From an uncultured Candidatus Neoarthromitus sp. (GTDB lineage: Bacteria; Bacillota; Clostridia; Clostridiales; Clostridiaceae): a DNA stretch of 64,000 nucleotides. Location: assembly GCA_937890765.1 (NCBI GenBank), contig CALADQ010000003.1:53640-117639 (forward strand), in the 5' to 3' direction. A program made the translations under genes and the position numbers. A model generated the notes under the pieces. The model was given only the letters and a program-made list of their open reading frames with translations. It was not told where the DNA came from and searched no databases. This document shows, piece after piece, positions 26,930 through 37,292 of this stretch; the first letter of the stretch is position 1, and the number at the start of each line of letters is the position of its first letter.

Positions 26930-29900
26930 TTAAGCTACAACCCCAGCTGCATCTTGGTCAGATTGTCTCCAGAATATTCCGGCTTTATCACAAAGTTTTC
27001 CAAACTCTGGTTCGTGAACCATCCTGTCAACAAGAGTTTCTTGAGCTAATTTTTTATTTCCTTGAGCGTTCTTCAAGTTTTCGTTGTATATACTAATCCA
27101 GAAATTTAATCCTTCTTCGTCAAAATCTCTGTTAACAACTATTTGATAAAGTGCCGCAATAAGATCTCTATCTGCTAAGTTTCTATTCGTAAATTCATCT
27201 TCTGCGAACATTAAGTTCTTAAGGAAATATTCTCCGTTGAGTTTCTTAGTTAACATTCTGTGTTCATACCAATAGTTATAGCCTTCTTCATCTGGGAATC
27301 TTTCAAACGCAAACCAATATGCATTACTTAACCAATCTTGAGTTATATTTTCTGGTTCGGTTGTAAATTCTTTTATAGTTATAGTCATTGATGTTCCATC
27401 TTTTAATGGAATTTGTACTTCTACATTTTGATATCTTTTCTTAGGTATAGTAGGTTCTATTATAAAGCTAGTTCCATCATCGCTAAGTTTTACTTTAAAT
27501 CCTTTATATTGCTCATCACCCATAGAAAGTTGTATCTCTCCATCTTTATTTACTTCGACATCTGAAGTTGGTATTGAAAATTTTGCTTTAGTTCCTTGTA
27601 TTTTATCTTCAACTTGTTCAATTATTACATCTTTGGCAGGATTTGCTTTTGTTGTAAAGTTTACTTCTACAGGATCTATATTTAATCCTTCTTTAACTAT
27701 TTGGACTTTTGCAACGTACTCAGTTTCTCCCTCAAGTTCATTAAATGTATATGAAGTTGTTCCTGTTCCTGTTGATGAATTTGATGGAGTACTAGGATAT
27801 TCAGTATCATTTTTCTTTCTTATGAAAACTTCTGTTTTATCAGCATCACCCAAAGATACATTTGAAGGATACTTCCAGTTTATAGCAGCGGTATTGTTTT
27901 GAAGTGCATCTTCACTGGAAGACACAACTAAGTTTGATGTCTTAAACCTTTTAATATATTTAAGTCCTCCTAATTCATATAAAACTACAACTTCATAATC
28001 CTTACTTGGATCTTCCACTTCTACGTTAAAATCTTTTACTGATCTAATATCTGGACCTAATATTTCTTTATGAGTTAACTGCTTAATTGCATTTATCTCT
28101 TCTGGTATAGGCCCTTCACTAGCTTCTCTGTGTGCTATTATAAGTTTATCAGTGTGTTCATATTTAGATTCATCTTTGTAAAAATCTATTTCTTTATCGC
28201 CATAGTTCCAAGATATAACGTTAGAATTATGCTTTATAGATTCTAATGTTACATCAGTTACATTAAGGGCACCTGTTGTAAATTCAAATTTAGCCGGTGC
28301 AGCTTCACCATCTTGTAATTCTAACTTTACTAAAACTTCATAGGCAGCTTCCGGTAAAAGATAACTTAACTCTATTAATCTCATATCATCTGGTATACTT
28401 AGTGACTCTGATTGAACGCCTTCAAATGCTAAGAAATTTTCTGTTTCAAGTTCACCTTCGGCAAACTCATCTTTAGCATAAATTAATAATTTATCACCAG
28501 AAACGAATTCATAGTTATCAGGTGCCTCAAATTGAATTAATGCTCTTGTAGCTTCTTTAGAAAATAAACTAGCCTTAACAGGGTTTATAGTGTTTGTGAA
28601 GGTCAATTCTTTCTCGTATTTTCTGTCACCAACCGTATAAACTAACTTCATATTTTGTTCCGCACCTATAGTTTCAGCAAGAACATAATCACTAAATGTC
28701 GTGTCTATATCTGGATCCCCATCTTTACTTGGATGCCCTTGAATCATGTAAGAAGGACTAGTAGGATAATCAGCTGCTGATGCTAATTTTACAAATATTT
28801 CAACTTTATCAGCATCGCCAAATTTCATATTTTCAGGTTCAACTGCCCAACGAACGAGTATATCGTATTCTTCATAACTATCAACTTCAAAAGATTTTAT
28901 AGCAAATGATTTCGTTGAAATATCTACTTCTGTAAATATTGGAGTATTATCTCCATGCATAGTAAACTGAATTTTAGCCTTATACTTACTTTCAGGGGTT
29001 AAACCTGAAACATCAACACGAGTTATCTCATTTAAGTCTACTCCATTTTCACCTTGAACTAATTTGAGTAAAGCCTCTCCATACTCACCACTCCTCTGAG
29101 TACTTGAGTCCTTAATTTCTTTAACAAATATTTCAAGTTTATCATTCTCTTGTATCTCATATCCCTCTGGATATTCCCAACCAAAAGTAGCCTTAGCTTG
29201 ATCTGAAGTAAATACTGAAGCTTTAAACGTATTTACTTTAGTTTTAAATTTAACTTCAGCCTTAGCAGTCTCTTTATTTTGTTGTTCTTGTCTACCGTCA
29301 TGTTTATCCCCCATATCTTTGTACTCAACAATTACTGAATAAGTTTTATTAGGATCTAAATGTTCTATATCTATAGACTTAAATTTCTTAAATTTATCTT
29401 CAATTAAATTTGTATATTCATTTCCCTGTCTGCTTTCAACTTCTTGATTTCTACTTCTATAATCTACACTTTCTGGAATTTCCCCACCACCAATACTAGA
29501 ACATGTTCTACTAAGAAGTTTTTTATATCCTTGTACAGAAATATCTTCTTCACCATTTTTCGATAAAATACTTGATGCTGCTGAATCTTCCTTAATATAT
29601 AAATTTATAGTACTAACTCCATCCTTAGTTTTCTTGGATATTGGTGAATAATCCCAACTTATAGTTGCTTTCTTAGGCTTAACATTACTCGCAACTACTG
29701 AAGTAACTTGTAATTTTGTAGTTAGTTGGAAATTAGATTCTACAGTGCTAACTTCAGTTTTATCATTTATAAAAGTAGCAGTTAAAGTATAATGCCAGTT
29801 CGTTTTTAATCCTGTTATTTCGGCAGTATTACTACTAACACTAAATACACCGTCATTTTGCAAAGTTATATCTGCATGCGAAGTTCCTTGCCCATTAGCA

Positions 29901-32869
29901 TTCTGATTACCTACCAATGTTAACTTAACACTGTCTTTTGTATCATCCTTGTTATCACTATATCCATCAGGATAATCCCACTTTACAACTACTCTTGTAT
30001 TACTACTATCACTATCTTGAGTGCCTGCTGTAATACTAGTTATCTGAACGGCCAACTCCCCCAAAACTTCTGCTTGTACAAATTCGTGTATTTTCTTACC
30101 GTTAAGAACATATTCAATCTTTATATTGTACGGTGTATTATATTTAGGAACATTTATTGAAGTTGTGTTTCTCCCTTGTACTTGAGATGTATCTTCTTCA
30201 CTTTGTTGTTCAGTATTTTGAGCGTTCTCTCCTACATTGTTACCATTTCTGGTTGAAGTACTACCATCTCCATTTAAAGTCCCATCAGAATTTAATGAAA
30301 TACTTTTAACTGGCTCTTCTGGATACTCTGAAGTACTACCTTCTTTTAAATAAATATTTACTTTATCTTCTGCTCCGAAAGTAACCTCTCCCCTAGTATT
30401 CCAAGATAGGTTTAATTTTCTTGATTTTTTTTCCTGTACAGCTCTTAAGTCAGTTATTTCAAAAGCACCAGTAGTAAAGTTTACAAAAAATTCTCTAACT
30501 CTGCTATTAGTATCAAATGTATTAGCTTTTTGTAAAACGTGTTGAAATCTTACTCTATAGGATTGACCAGCGTCAAGATTAGTAAGAGCAAATTCTTTAG
30601 TTCTTGATATGTCCATATTATTAAGACCATGTTCATATTCAAATAATGGTTCCTCGTCAAATCCTGAAGTTGTGTTATCGTTAGGAGAACTTATTTTCTT
30701 AATATGCGCTCTAACTAACTGTCCAGCTTCTGGAACATATTTAACTATGCTATCACTTGAAGGATTAAATCCATGATCATATTCCCAAGTTAACTTAGCT
30801 GACGTCTGTTGTATATCTGTGACTTGGACATTAGGGGTTTTAACCATTACTTCAACAGTCTTTCTGTTATATCCCGATTCACCTTGAACATTGTCAGGTT
30901 TAGCAGTTATTATTTTCTTTCCACCTATTGTATAAATAACGTCAACGTGATAATGATCTAACCAACTTGGTATAACTATATCTCCACTTTTAACAGTATT
31001 TAAATCCACACCTTGTTCACCATGAACTTTCTTGAAAACTGGATTGCGATATTTATCGGTTGTTGGATATCCTGAAAAATCCCAACCACCATTTGGCTTT
31101 ATCCAAATTTCCACTTTATCACCATTAGAAAATGTCATATTATCTGGACTAAAATCCCAAGTTACTGTCATATTTTTTGCTCTATGACGTGCTACATGCC
31201 AATAACTACTTGTATCATAATCACAATTTTGTATATCTATATATTTTTTTAAAGCAAAAGTCTTCGTATCAAATTGGGTATACCCAGTTACTGAACCTCT
31301 CTGATTGCTTAAAACAACTTTAGCTTCATAACGCGTACTTGGGGCTATTTGAGTAACATCAGCCGATTTTGTATTAGTCAAATTTACATTATTAGTACCT
31401 TGAACTAATGAAACTTTTGGTGTAGCTGGAAAATTAGGTCCATCATCTTCATCTCTTAAAAATATCTCAACCTTATCTCCTGATACTGGAGTATATCCTG
31501 AAGGATATTCCCAAGTAACTTTTGCTGAAGTGTACTGAATTGTATTATTACCTGTTGTAAGTGTTGTATAGAAAAACGGCATGCTTATAGTGTTAGTTCC
31601 ATTTGTAAACTCAACTATATAATTTTTATTAGTAGAGAATTTAACTCCAGAAATTATATTCATCTCATTTTCTAATGTATCCGATACACCAGATGTTTTC
31701 TCACAAACCTTAGTTCCTTTAGTAAAATTATCACTTAATTCATGTACATATATTTTATTACTTCCACCATTTTTATTAAAGAATGGCTTCATATTAGGTT
31801 GCATAGTTACTTTTACCTTATTTTCTGCTTCAACAACCTTAACTTTTGCATTAAGCTTCTCAAATTTATAGAAAATACATAAACCAAATTTACCTTCCCA
31901 AGCTTCAGAACCCTTCTCTAATCTCAAAGTATGATCTCTATTAATAGAAAGATTTTCATCAGTAATTTTAGCTATTTTTTTTGTTTTATCCGTTATTGTT
32001 CCATAATTACCACTTACTCTTCTAAATCTATGGTCATTCCCAATTGTTAAATTGCTACCACCTTTAGGATCTTTAAAAACTACTTCATAATCTACGTTAT
32101 CACTATTATTCCTATAATCTATTTTTTTCAATTCTATCGGTATAACCTGTAGTGTAATGCTATTACCTCTATTTTGGGTAAATATCTTCCAAACATATTC
32201 CCTACCTCTTACTTTAGCTTTGAACCAATATCCTGCATCATTTCTAAAATTTGATTTTACATTTTGCCAGACTTGCTTTCTTTGCTTTCCCTTCAAATCT
32301 CTTACAGTAGTTGTTACTTTGTTAAATATATTATTTCCATAGCTACTTTCTCCATATATCTCTATTGTTTCATCATCATTAAATGAATTTAACCAATTTT
32401 CATCAAAAATAGCTTCAAAATCATTATTGTTAAATTTCAACTGTGGTTCATTACCCATGTCATAATCATTGTAAACGAAATTAAACAGTGCTTTCTTATT
32501 TTGACCTCCTATATTAACAACAGCTTCTATTGAATATTTTTCACCATTCAAAGGTAAAAATTTAGCTTTCCAAGCTTTCTTAGTATTATTATCAACAACT
32601 TGTGAAGTTATTGTTTTACCCTCTTTTTTCAATGTGAATTGTTCTACTTTGTCGTTGGCTGATAAAAAACTGTTGAAATCAAATACAACATATTTATTTT
32701 CATTTCTTATTTCAAAATTTATATCTCTTCCCGAACTTATATCAATTATGTTATTGTTATTCTGGGTATTTGAATTTGCATAAGCTGTTTGAACTTCCAT
32801 TCCAAAATTCATGACGTAAAAATTGAAAAACAATACAAAACATAAAATTCTACACAAATTCTTAATCAA
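26930..32869 (-). CDS. Giant secreted Fn3-repeat protein with C-terminal DUF4214 domains
   Basis: About 1979 residues, the largest gene here. The start I favour is TTG at 32869, nine bases after a GGAGG. It gives a clean signal peptide (MIKNLCRIL, hydrophobic core, cleavage after QTAYA). The body holds about a dozen diverged fibronectin-III-like modules of 110-160 residues. They are marked by A-x-V-x-W-x-Y/D-x-P near the start (AKVTWEYPSGYTP, ATFGWEYPEGYE, AINWKYPSNVSL), then DKVEIF (GDKVEIFLRDED, ADKVEIFVKLAS, ADKTEVFIRKK), and a Y-x-A/V-K/R-V strand. The last ~130 residues contain two DUF4214 domains (YWFAFERFPDEEGYNYWY and QIVVNRDFDEEGLNFW), a module found in secreted and S-layer-associated proteins. 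There is no LPXTG. A surface adhesive or structural role is likely. Confidence 0.85.
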   Translation of the reverse strand: MIKNLCRILCFVLFFNFYVMNFGMEVQTAYANSNTQNNNNIIDISSGRDINFEIRNENKYVVFDFNSFLSANDKVEQFTLKKEGKTITSQVVDNNTKKAWKAKFLPLNGEKYSIEAVVNIGGQNKKALFNFVYNDYDMGNEPQLKFNNNDFEAIFDENWLNSFNDDETIEIYGESSYGNNIFNKVTTTVRDLKGKQRKQVWQNVKSNFRNDAGYWFKAKVRGREYVWKIFTQNRGNSITLQVIPIELKKIDYRNNSDNVDYEVVFKDPKGGSNLTIGNDHRFRRVSGNYGTITDKTKKIAKITDENLSINRDHTLRLEKGSEAWEGKFGLCIFYKFEKLNAKVKVVEAENKVKVTMQPNMKPFFNKNGGSNKIYVHELSDNFTKGTKVCEKTSGVSDTLENEMNIISGVKFSTNKNYIVEFTNGTNTISMPFFYTTLTTGNNTIQYTSAKVTWEYPSGYTPVSGDKVEIFLRDEDDGPNFPATPKVSLVQGTNNVNLTNTKSADVTQIAPSTRYEAKVVLSNQRGSVTGYTQFDTKTFALKKYIDIQNCDYDTSSYWHVARHRAKNMTVTWDFSPDNMTFSNGDKVEIWIKPNGGWDFSGYPTTDKYRNPVFKKVHGEQGVDLNTVKSGDIVIPSWLDHYHVDVIYTIGGKKIITAKPDNVQGESGYNRKTVEVMVKTPNVQVTDIQQTSAKLTWEYDHGFNPSSDSIVKYVPEAGQLVRAHIKKISSPNDNTTSGFDEEPLFEYEHGLNNMDISRTKEFALTNLDAGQSYRVRFQHVLQKANTFDTNSRVREFFVNFTTGAFEITDLRAVQEKKSRKLNLSWNTRGEVTFGAEDKVNIYLKEGSTSEYPEEPVKSISLNSDGTLNGDGSTSTRNGNNVGENAQNTEQQSEEDTSQVQGRNTTSINVPKYNTPYNIKIEYVLNGKKIHEFVQAEVLGELAVQITSITAGTQDSDSSNTRVVVKWDYPDGYSDNKDDTKDSVKLTLVGNQNANGQGTSHADITLQNDGVFSVSSNTAEITGLKTNWHYTLTATFINDKTEVSTVESNFQLTTKLQVTSVVASNVKPKKATISWDYSPISKKTKDGVSTINLYIKEDSAASSILSKNGEEDISVQGYKKLLSRTCSSIGGGEIPESVDYRSRNQEVESRQGNEYTNLIEDKFKKFKSIDIEHLDPNKTYSVIVEYKDMGDKHDGRQEQQNKETAKAEVKFKTKVNTFKASVFTSDQAKATFGWEYPEGYEIQENDKLEIFVKEIKDSSTQRSGEYGEALLKLVQGENGVDLNEITRVDVSGLTPESKYKAKIQFTMHGDNTPIFTEVDISTKSFAIKSFEVDSYEEYDILVRWAVEPENMKFGDADKVEIFVKLASAADYPTSPSYMIQGHPSKDGDPDIDTTFSDYVLAETIGAEQNMKLVYTVGDRKYEKELTFTNTINPVKASLFSKEATRALIQFEAPDNYEFVSGDKLLIYAKDEFAEGELETENFLAFEGVQSESLSIPDDMRLIELSYLLPEAAYEVLVKLELQDGEAAPAKFEFTTGALNVTDVTLESIKHNSNVISWNYGDKEIDFYKDESKYEHTDKLIIAHREASEGPIPEEINAIKQLTHKEILGPDIRSVKDFNVEVEDPSKDYEVVVLYELGGLKYIKRFKTSNLVVSSSEDALQNNTAAINWKYPSNVSLGDADKTEVFIRKKNDTEYPSTPSNSSTGTGTTSYTFNELEGETEYVAKVQIVKEGLNIDPVEVNFTTKANPAKDVIIEQVEDKIQGTKAKFSIPTSDVEVNKDGEIQLSMGDEQYKGFKVKLSDDGTSFIIEPTIPKKRYQNVEVQIPLKDGTSMTITIKEFTTEPENITQDWLSNAYWFAFERFPDEEGYNYWYEHRMLTKKLNGEYFLKNLMFAEDEFTNRNLADRDLIAALYQIVVNRDFDEEGLNFWISIYNENLKNAQGNKKLAQETLVDRMVHEPEFGKLCDKAGIFWRQSDQDAAGVVA

Positions 32870-33087
32870 AATACTATACCTCCATTTCCTCGTATTTAAA
32901 AAAATATCTATACAAAATTTTAAAGAAAACACCTCCCAAAATTTAAACCTTACCAAATCATGAAATTAAACACTTAAATTTTTACATTGTTATGTAAAAT
33001 TAAATATTCTTAAATTTTTGTATCAACAATTAATATTATTAATATTTTTTTTTATTTTATTCGCATTTAGTTTATATTTATAAAAAA

Positions 33088-33128
33088 CAAAAAAGAGATA
33101 AGGAATAAAATAACCTTATCTCTTTTTA
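33088..33128 (-). terminator. Terminator of ssrA
   Basis: AAAAAGAGATAAGG and CCTTATCTCTTTTT form a perfect 14-bp stem downstream of the tmRNA 3' end, followed by T residues on the minus strand. Confidence 0.9.
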
Positions 33129-33151
33129 TAAATACAAATTTTAAAAAATCT

Positions 33152-33509
33152 TGGTGGAGGCGAGGGGAGTCGAACCCCTGTCCGAAAGCAGTCATCTTCA
33201 AACCTCTCCGAGTGCAGTCTGCGATTAAAATTCCCTTAATTCTCTTTCGCAAACACAATTGAATTAAAGTAGCTTCATAAATTACAATTTTTTAGGCAAA
33301 GCTTACTAAAAAATCGTCCCTACTTCATTTGACACCCTTTTCTACGCCGTAGGAATCATAGAAAGGATGAAGCTGCGTTTAATTAAGCAGCTTGTAAACT
33401 ATAATTATTGTCGTTTACTTTTTCTCCAAAGTTTTTTAAAAGGTACTTTGGAAAACTTTACTCGCTATTTGAAAACTCCATTACCCCCGTCGAAACCAAG
33501 TACGCCCCC
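33152..33509 (-). ncRNA. ssrA: Transfer-messenger RNA (tmRNA)
   Basis: The 358-nt RNA rescues stalled ribosomes together with SmpB. Its 5' end GGGGGCGTA pairs over seven bases with the 3' end CGCCTCCACCA to form the acceptor stem. The T arm GGGGTTCGACTCCCC and the typical 5' stretch GGTTTCGACGGGGG are present. The CCA is encoded. The tag reading frame is at 33383-33418: GTA AAC GAC AAT AAT TAT AGT TTA CAA GCT GCT TAA, giving V-N-D-N-N-Y-S-L-Q-A-A, where the resume codon is Val rather than the common Ala. A hairpin GCTGC/GCAGC encloses the tandem stop. smpB lies directly upstream. Confidence 0.97.
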
Positions 33510-33538
33510 TTGTAAATAAACAAACTAAACCGAAATTT

Positions 33539-33567
33539 ATTATACCATTTTTACAAACCATTTTCAA
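33539..33567 (-). promoter_or_regulatory. Strong sigma-A promoter of ssrA
   Basis: On the minus strand TTGAAA (-35, 33562-33567) and TATAAT (-10, 33539-33544) are exactly 17 bases apart, with a TGG extended -10. It lies between smpB and the tmRNA 5' end. Confidence 0.85.
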
Positions 33568-33588
33568 TAAAACTCATTACTAAAATGA

Positions 33589-34056
33589 CTATCTATACTT
33601 TTCCTTCATAGCTCTAGCTATATCACGTTTATGCTCTTTCTCTAGCATTGAATCTCTTTTATCATAATTCTTTTTACCTTTACAAAGAGCAACATTTACT
33701 TTAATCCTTCCATTTTTCAGATATAAACTAGTTGGAACTATGGCGTAACCTTCTTGACTTTTCTTCCCAAAAAGTTTCATAAGTTCCTTTTTATGAAGTA
33801 AAAGCTTCCTATCTCTTATAGGATTTCTGTTAAATATGTTTCCCTTTTCGTAGGGAGATATATTCATGTTTATTATATATAATTCCCCATTTTTAAAAAC
33901 ACCATAGCTGTCTTTTAAATTAACTTTTCCACCTCTTATGGACTTTACTTCCGTGCCAACTAAAACTATTCCCGCCTCATAATTTTCTTCAATAAAATAA
34001 TCATGAAACGCCTTTTTGTTTTGTGCAATAGTCGAAGAAGATTTTTTTGAACTCAT
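33589..34056 (-). CDS. smpB: SsrA-binding protein SmpB
   Basis: SmpB binds tmRNA and mimics the missing part of a tRNA in the decoding site. The 155-residue protein shows the OB-barrel core [20 protein letters not shown], the tmRNA-binding stretch [18 protein letters not shown], and the basic C-terminal tail [19 protein letters not shown] that reaches down the mRNA channel. AGAGGAGGG precedes the ATG. It sits 26 bases after rnr and just before ssrA. SmpB, tmRNA and RNase R work together in trans-translation and decay of the faulty mRNA. Confidence 0.97.
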   Translation of the reverse strand: MSSKKSSSTIAQNKKAFHDYFIEENYEAGIVLVGTEVKSIRGGKVNLKDSYGVFKNGELYIINMNISPYEKGNIFNRNPIRDRKLLLHKKELMKLFGKKSQEGYAIVPTSLYLKNGRIKVNVALCKGKKNYDKRDSMLEKEHKRDIARAMKEKYR

Positions 34057-34081
34057 AAAATTTCCCTCCTCTATTTTAAAT

Positions 34082-36157
34082 TTATGCTAAAACAAAATAA
34101 ATTTCGTTAATATCCAAAATAACATTGCTCACTTTAACATTTATCTTCATTCCAATTTTAAATTCCCTTTTGCTAAATTCACCAATTAAACGCATGTTCT
34201 TTTCATCAAAATAATAATTGTCATTTTCTAAATCATTAATGTGAACAAGTCCCCTAATAGTGTTGTTAAGCTCAACAAAAAAACCAAAATTTTTAACCGA
34301 ACTTATTATTCCTACATATTCATTTCCTATTTTATCATTCATAAATTCTGCTTTCTTTATATCGTAAACTTCTCGTTCAATTTCTTCTGCTTCCCTTTCT
34401 TTTATAGAAGAATTTTCACAAGCTAAAGCAACTTCCTCCTTAAGAGTTGAAACAAGTTTGTCTTTAAACTTTCCACGTATAGAAAGTTTTATAATTCTAT
34501 GAATTAATAAATCTGGATACCTTCTTATAGGAGAAGTAAAATGACAATAGTATTTTGTAGAAAGTCCAAAATGCCCCAAACATTCAGGAGAATATCTCGC
34601 CTTTGCCATACTCCTTAAAATTAATTTACTTAAAAATATTTCTTCATCCTTACCTTTAAAATTATTTAAAACCTTTTGAAGCTGATTGGAATAGATTTTA
34701 TTATTTATTTTTAAGCTGTAATCTAAATTGTTTAAAATGTCAACTAACTCATATATTTTTTCCATGTCTGGCTCTTCGTGAACTCTATAAGCAAATGGAT
34801 AACCTAAAAAGTACATATGCTCTGCAATTGTTTCATTACATAAAAGCATAAACTCTTCTATAATTTGGTGAGAAAAACTTCTATCAAATGGAATAACATC
34901 AACAGGACAATTATTTTTATCTAAAATTATTTTACATTCTGTAAAATCTAAATTTATAGCTCCTCGCCCTTCTCTTTTTAAATTTAAAATTTTCGCTAAG
35001 TCCCTCATGTTAAAAATCATTTCTTCTATATCTTTAAACTCATGATTCTTACAATCTAAAATTTCTTGAACCTCATCATAAGTTAACCTATATTTTGTGT
35101 TAATCACACTTTCAAAAATGTCATAGCTAATAACTTCACCTTTTTTATTAACTACCATTTCACAACTTAAAGTTAATTTATCCGTATTAGGATTTAAAGA
35201 ACACAAATCATTTGATAATTTTTCTGGAAGCATAGGTATAACTTCATTTATCAAATAAACGGAAGTTCCCCTTTTAAAAGCCTCTTTATCTAAATTTGTT
35301 CCATATTGAACATAATGAGATACATCTGCTATATGTACACCTAATTTATAATTTTCACCTTCTTTAGATACGAAAACACCATCATCTAAATCCTTAGCAT
35401 CAGACCCATCAATTGTAACAATTGAAAGTTCCCTTAAATCCCTTCGCTTCTTCAAAATATTTTCGCCTATTTCCTCTTGTATTTTATCTAAATCCTTTTT
35501 GACTTTATTGGGAAAATTTTTGTTCAAATCATACTTCTTAATAAGGGTTAAAATATTTATATTTTTATCGTCTTTCCTTCCTAAAACTTCTGAAATAATT
35601 CCCTCAGGTTTTTTATTTCCATCAGGCCACTTGTTTATAGAAACTAAAACAATATCCCCATCTTTCGCTTTAAGCTTAAACTTTTTAGGAATGTATATAT
35701 CATAACCTATGTTATAATTTTTCGGCACAACGAAACCAAAAGATTTTGAACACTGATATTCTCCTATTATTTTTTTGTTATTTCTCTCAACAACATAAAC
35801 AACTTCTCCAACTTTTCTAGACTCAGAACATTTATTATCAATAAGTTTAACAATAACTTTGTCGGAATCCATAGCACCATTGCCATCATTTTTTCCTATA
35901 AAAATATCTCGTTCATCTTTCATAAGCAAAAATCCAAAACCTTTTCTAGTTCCTTCATAAACGCCAAAATAAATATTTTCATCAATTGATTTTACAAATT
36001 TGCCTTCCTTATTTTTAAAAATAATTTTCTCTTTTTGAAGCTTATCCAAATTCTTGTTAAATGTTTTTCTATCACTAACATTAATTATCTTTAAAAATTC
36101 CTTATAACTTACTTCCTCATTATCAACATAAATTAGTTTAAGCATTTTATCTATCAT
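34082..36157 (-). CDS. rnr: Ribonuclease R
   Basis: A 3'-5' processive exoribonuclease of 691 residues, slightly short for the family. It has an N-terminal winged helix (about 1-60), cold-shock/OB domains (about 60-215; [11 protein letters not shown]), the RNB catalytic domain with the Asp cluster [16 protein letters not shown], and a C-terminal S1 domain ([20 protein letters not shown]). There is no long Lys-rich tail. It lies between secG and smpB, the usual clostridial order. The GGAG site is 15 bases from the ATG at 36157, so the start could be the ATG 12 bases further in. Confidence 0.95.
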   Translation of the reverse strand: MIDKMLKLIYVDNEEVSYKEFLKIINVSDRKTFNKNLDKLQKEKIIFKNKEGKFVKSIDENIYFGVYEGTRKGFGFLLMKDERDIFIGKNDGNGAMDSDKVIVKLIDNKCSESRKVGEVVYVVERNNKKIIGEYQCSKSFGFVVPKNYNIGYDIYIPKKFKLKAKDGDIVLVSINKWPDGNKKPEGIISEVLGRKDDKNINILTLIKKYDLNKNFPNKVKKDLDKIQEEIGENILKKRRDLRELSIVTIDGSDAKDLDDGVFVSKEGENYKLGVHIADVSHYVQYGTNLDKEAFKRGTSVYLINEVIPMLPEKLSNDLCSLNPNTDKLTLSCEMVVNKKGEVISYDIFESVINTKYRLTYDEVQEILDCKNHEFKDIEEMIFNMRDLAKILNLKREGRGAINLDFTECKIILDKNNCPVDVIPFDRSFSHQIIEEFMLLCNETIAEHMYFLGYPFAYRVHEEPDMEKIYELVDILNNLDYSLKINNKIYSNQLQKVLNNFKGKDEEIFLSKLILRSMAKARYSPECLGHFGLSTKYYCHFTSPIRRYPDLLIHRIIKLSIRGKFKDKLVSTLKEEVALACENSSIKEREAEEIEREVYDIKKAEFMNDKIGNEYVGIISSVKNFGFFVELNNTIRGLVHINDLENDNYYFDEKNMRLIGEFSKREFKIGMKINVKVSNVILDINEIYFVLA

Positions 36158-36187
36158 AACTTTTGAAATTAAACTCCTTCATATAAT

Positions 36188-36244
36188 AAAAAAAATCAAA
36201 AGCTTTATTTAAACTAAAACATAATCTAAATAAAGTTTGATTTT
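36188..36244 (-). terminator. Terminator after secG
   Basis: AATCAAACTTTATTTA and TAAATAAAGCTTTTGATT form a long stem followed by eight T residues on the minus strand. Transcription of rnr therefore needs readthrough or its own promoter. Confidence 0.75.
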
Positions 36245-36257
36245 AAAATAATTCTGT

Positions 36258-36488
36258 TTACAACAAAGTATTTATTAAAATAGTATTAAGCCCAAATAAC
36301 ACAGCAAATATAACAGTCCATTTAACTAACTTCGCTTCCCTAGTTTTAGACTTGTTTTTATTAAAAAATGTCTCTTGTGCACCTGTCATAAATCCTTTAA
36401 GCCCATCAGCTTTACTCGGTTGCATTAAAATTAAAATAAGAAGTGCCACAACCAAAAAGAACTGAATTCCATAAAGAACTTCCTTCAT
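36258..36488 (-). CDS. secG: Preprotein translocase subunit SecG
   Basis: A 76-residue membrane protein with two hydrophobic helices (GIQFFLVVALLILILMQPS and VKWTVIFAVLFGLNTILIN). Between them is the conserved KADGLKGFMTGAQETFF cytoplasmic loop. SecG helps the SecYE channel cycle during protein export. It follows the chorismate mutase-shikimate kinase gene by 14 bases and precedes rnr, separated by a terminator. Confidence 0.95.
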   Translation of the reverse strand: MKEVLYGIQFFLVVALLILILMQPSKADGLKGFMTGAQETFFNKNKSKTREAKLVKWTVIFAVLFGLNTILINTLL

Positions 36489-36502
36489 AAAACCTCACCA
36501 CC

Positions 36503-37282
36503 TTACATTAATTTGATTATACTATGAATAACTTGTTCAATAGATAGCTCATCTACATTTATTTCATAATCTTTAACTTTAGAGTAAATCTCCCCACGAG
36601 CTTTCATAAATTTTTGTATGTAATTTAAATTTAAATTTTGTCTAAGCATAGGCCTAACCTTCTTGCTACGCCTTAAATTATACAACACATTTTCGGGAGA
36701 AGATTTTAAATATATTAGCTTTCCAGTGGCCTTGAGATTATTTACATTCGCCTTGCTTATAACACTTCCACCACCTGTTGAAATAACACCTCTAAAATCC
36801 TTAAAACAACTTCTAATGACTTCACTCTCAACTTTTCTAAAATATTCTTCACCTAATTTATCGAATATTTCTCCAACTTTCATCATAACTCTTTTTTCAA
36901 TTTGATAATCAGTATCTAAAAATTTAACTCCTATTTTCTTAGATAAAATTCGCCCAATTGTAGTTTTACCACAACCCATGAAACCAATTAACACAATATT
37001 TTTTTTGTAAATCTTGCCATACTGAACATCCCTACTAACTTTAGTTACAAAATTTATTATCTCCCTAAAGTCATCCTCGTGATATTTTTTCAAATAAGTA
37101 TGACGCATGTTTCCTATAAAATTATCGCATACATATGCTTCACGCTCTCTATCTAAAATAGGTTTTTTATTTTTACATTTATAATTAGCAACTTTAAGAA
37201 CGCAATTATATCTCTGTTCTAAAATCCTCAGCAACTTGTAATCACACCAAAGAATTTTATCCCTACAATTATCTAAATCCAT
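36503..37282 (-). CDS. aroK: Fused chorismate mutase / shikimate kinase
   Basis: This 259-residue protein joins two aromatic-pathway enzymes. Residues ~1-85 are an AroQ-class helical chorismate mutase: LDNCRDKILWCDYKLLRILE, then LKVANYKCKNKKPILDRERE with the usual Arg and Lys ligands. Residues ~92-259 are shikimate kinase, with P-loop IVLIGFMGCGKTTIGRIL, the shikimate-binding DTDYQIEKR and ISTGGGSV, and the lid Arg in KKVRPMLRQN. One enzyme makes shikimate-3-phosphate, the other turns chorismate to prephenate. It ends an aroE-aroQ-aroK group. No aroA, aroB, aroC or DAHP synthase is in this window. Confidence 0.9.
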   Translation of the reverse strand: MDLDNCRDKILWCDYKLLRILEQRYNCVLKVANYKCKNKKPILDREREAYVCDNFIGNMRHTYLKKYHEDDFREIINFVTKVSRDVQYGKIYKKNIVLIGFMGCGKTTIGRILSKKIGVKFLDTDYQIEKRVMMKVGEIFDKLGEEYFRKVESEVIRSCFKDFRGVISTGGGSVISKANVNNLKATGKLIYLKSSPENVLYNLRRSKKVRPMLRQNLNLNYIQKFMKARGEIYSKVKDYEINVDELSIEQVIHSIIKLM

Positions 37283-37292
37283 TTTAAAACCT

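Noticed and set aside
33067..33258. A 63-codon minus-strand reading frame
   Set aside because: It lies within the 3' part of the tmRNA and its terminator; the translated piece includes the T arm and CCA end. It is not a gene.
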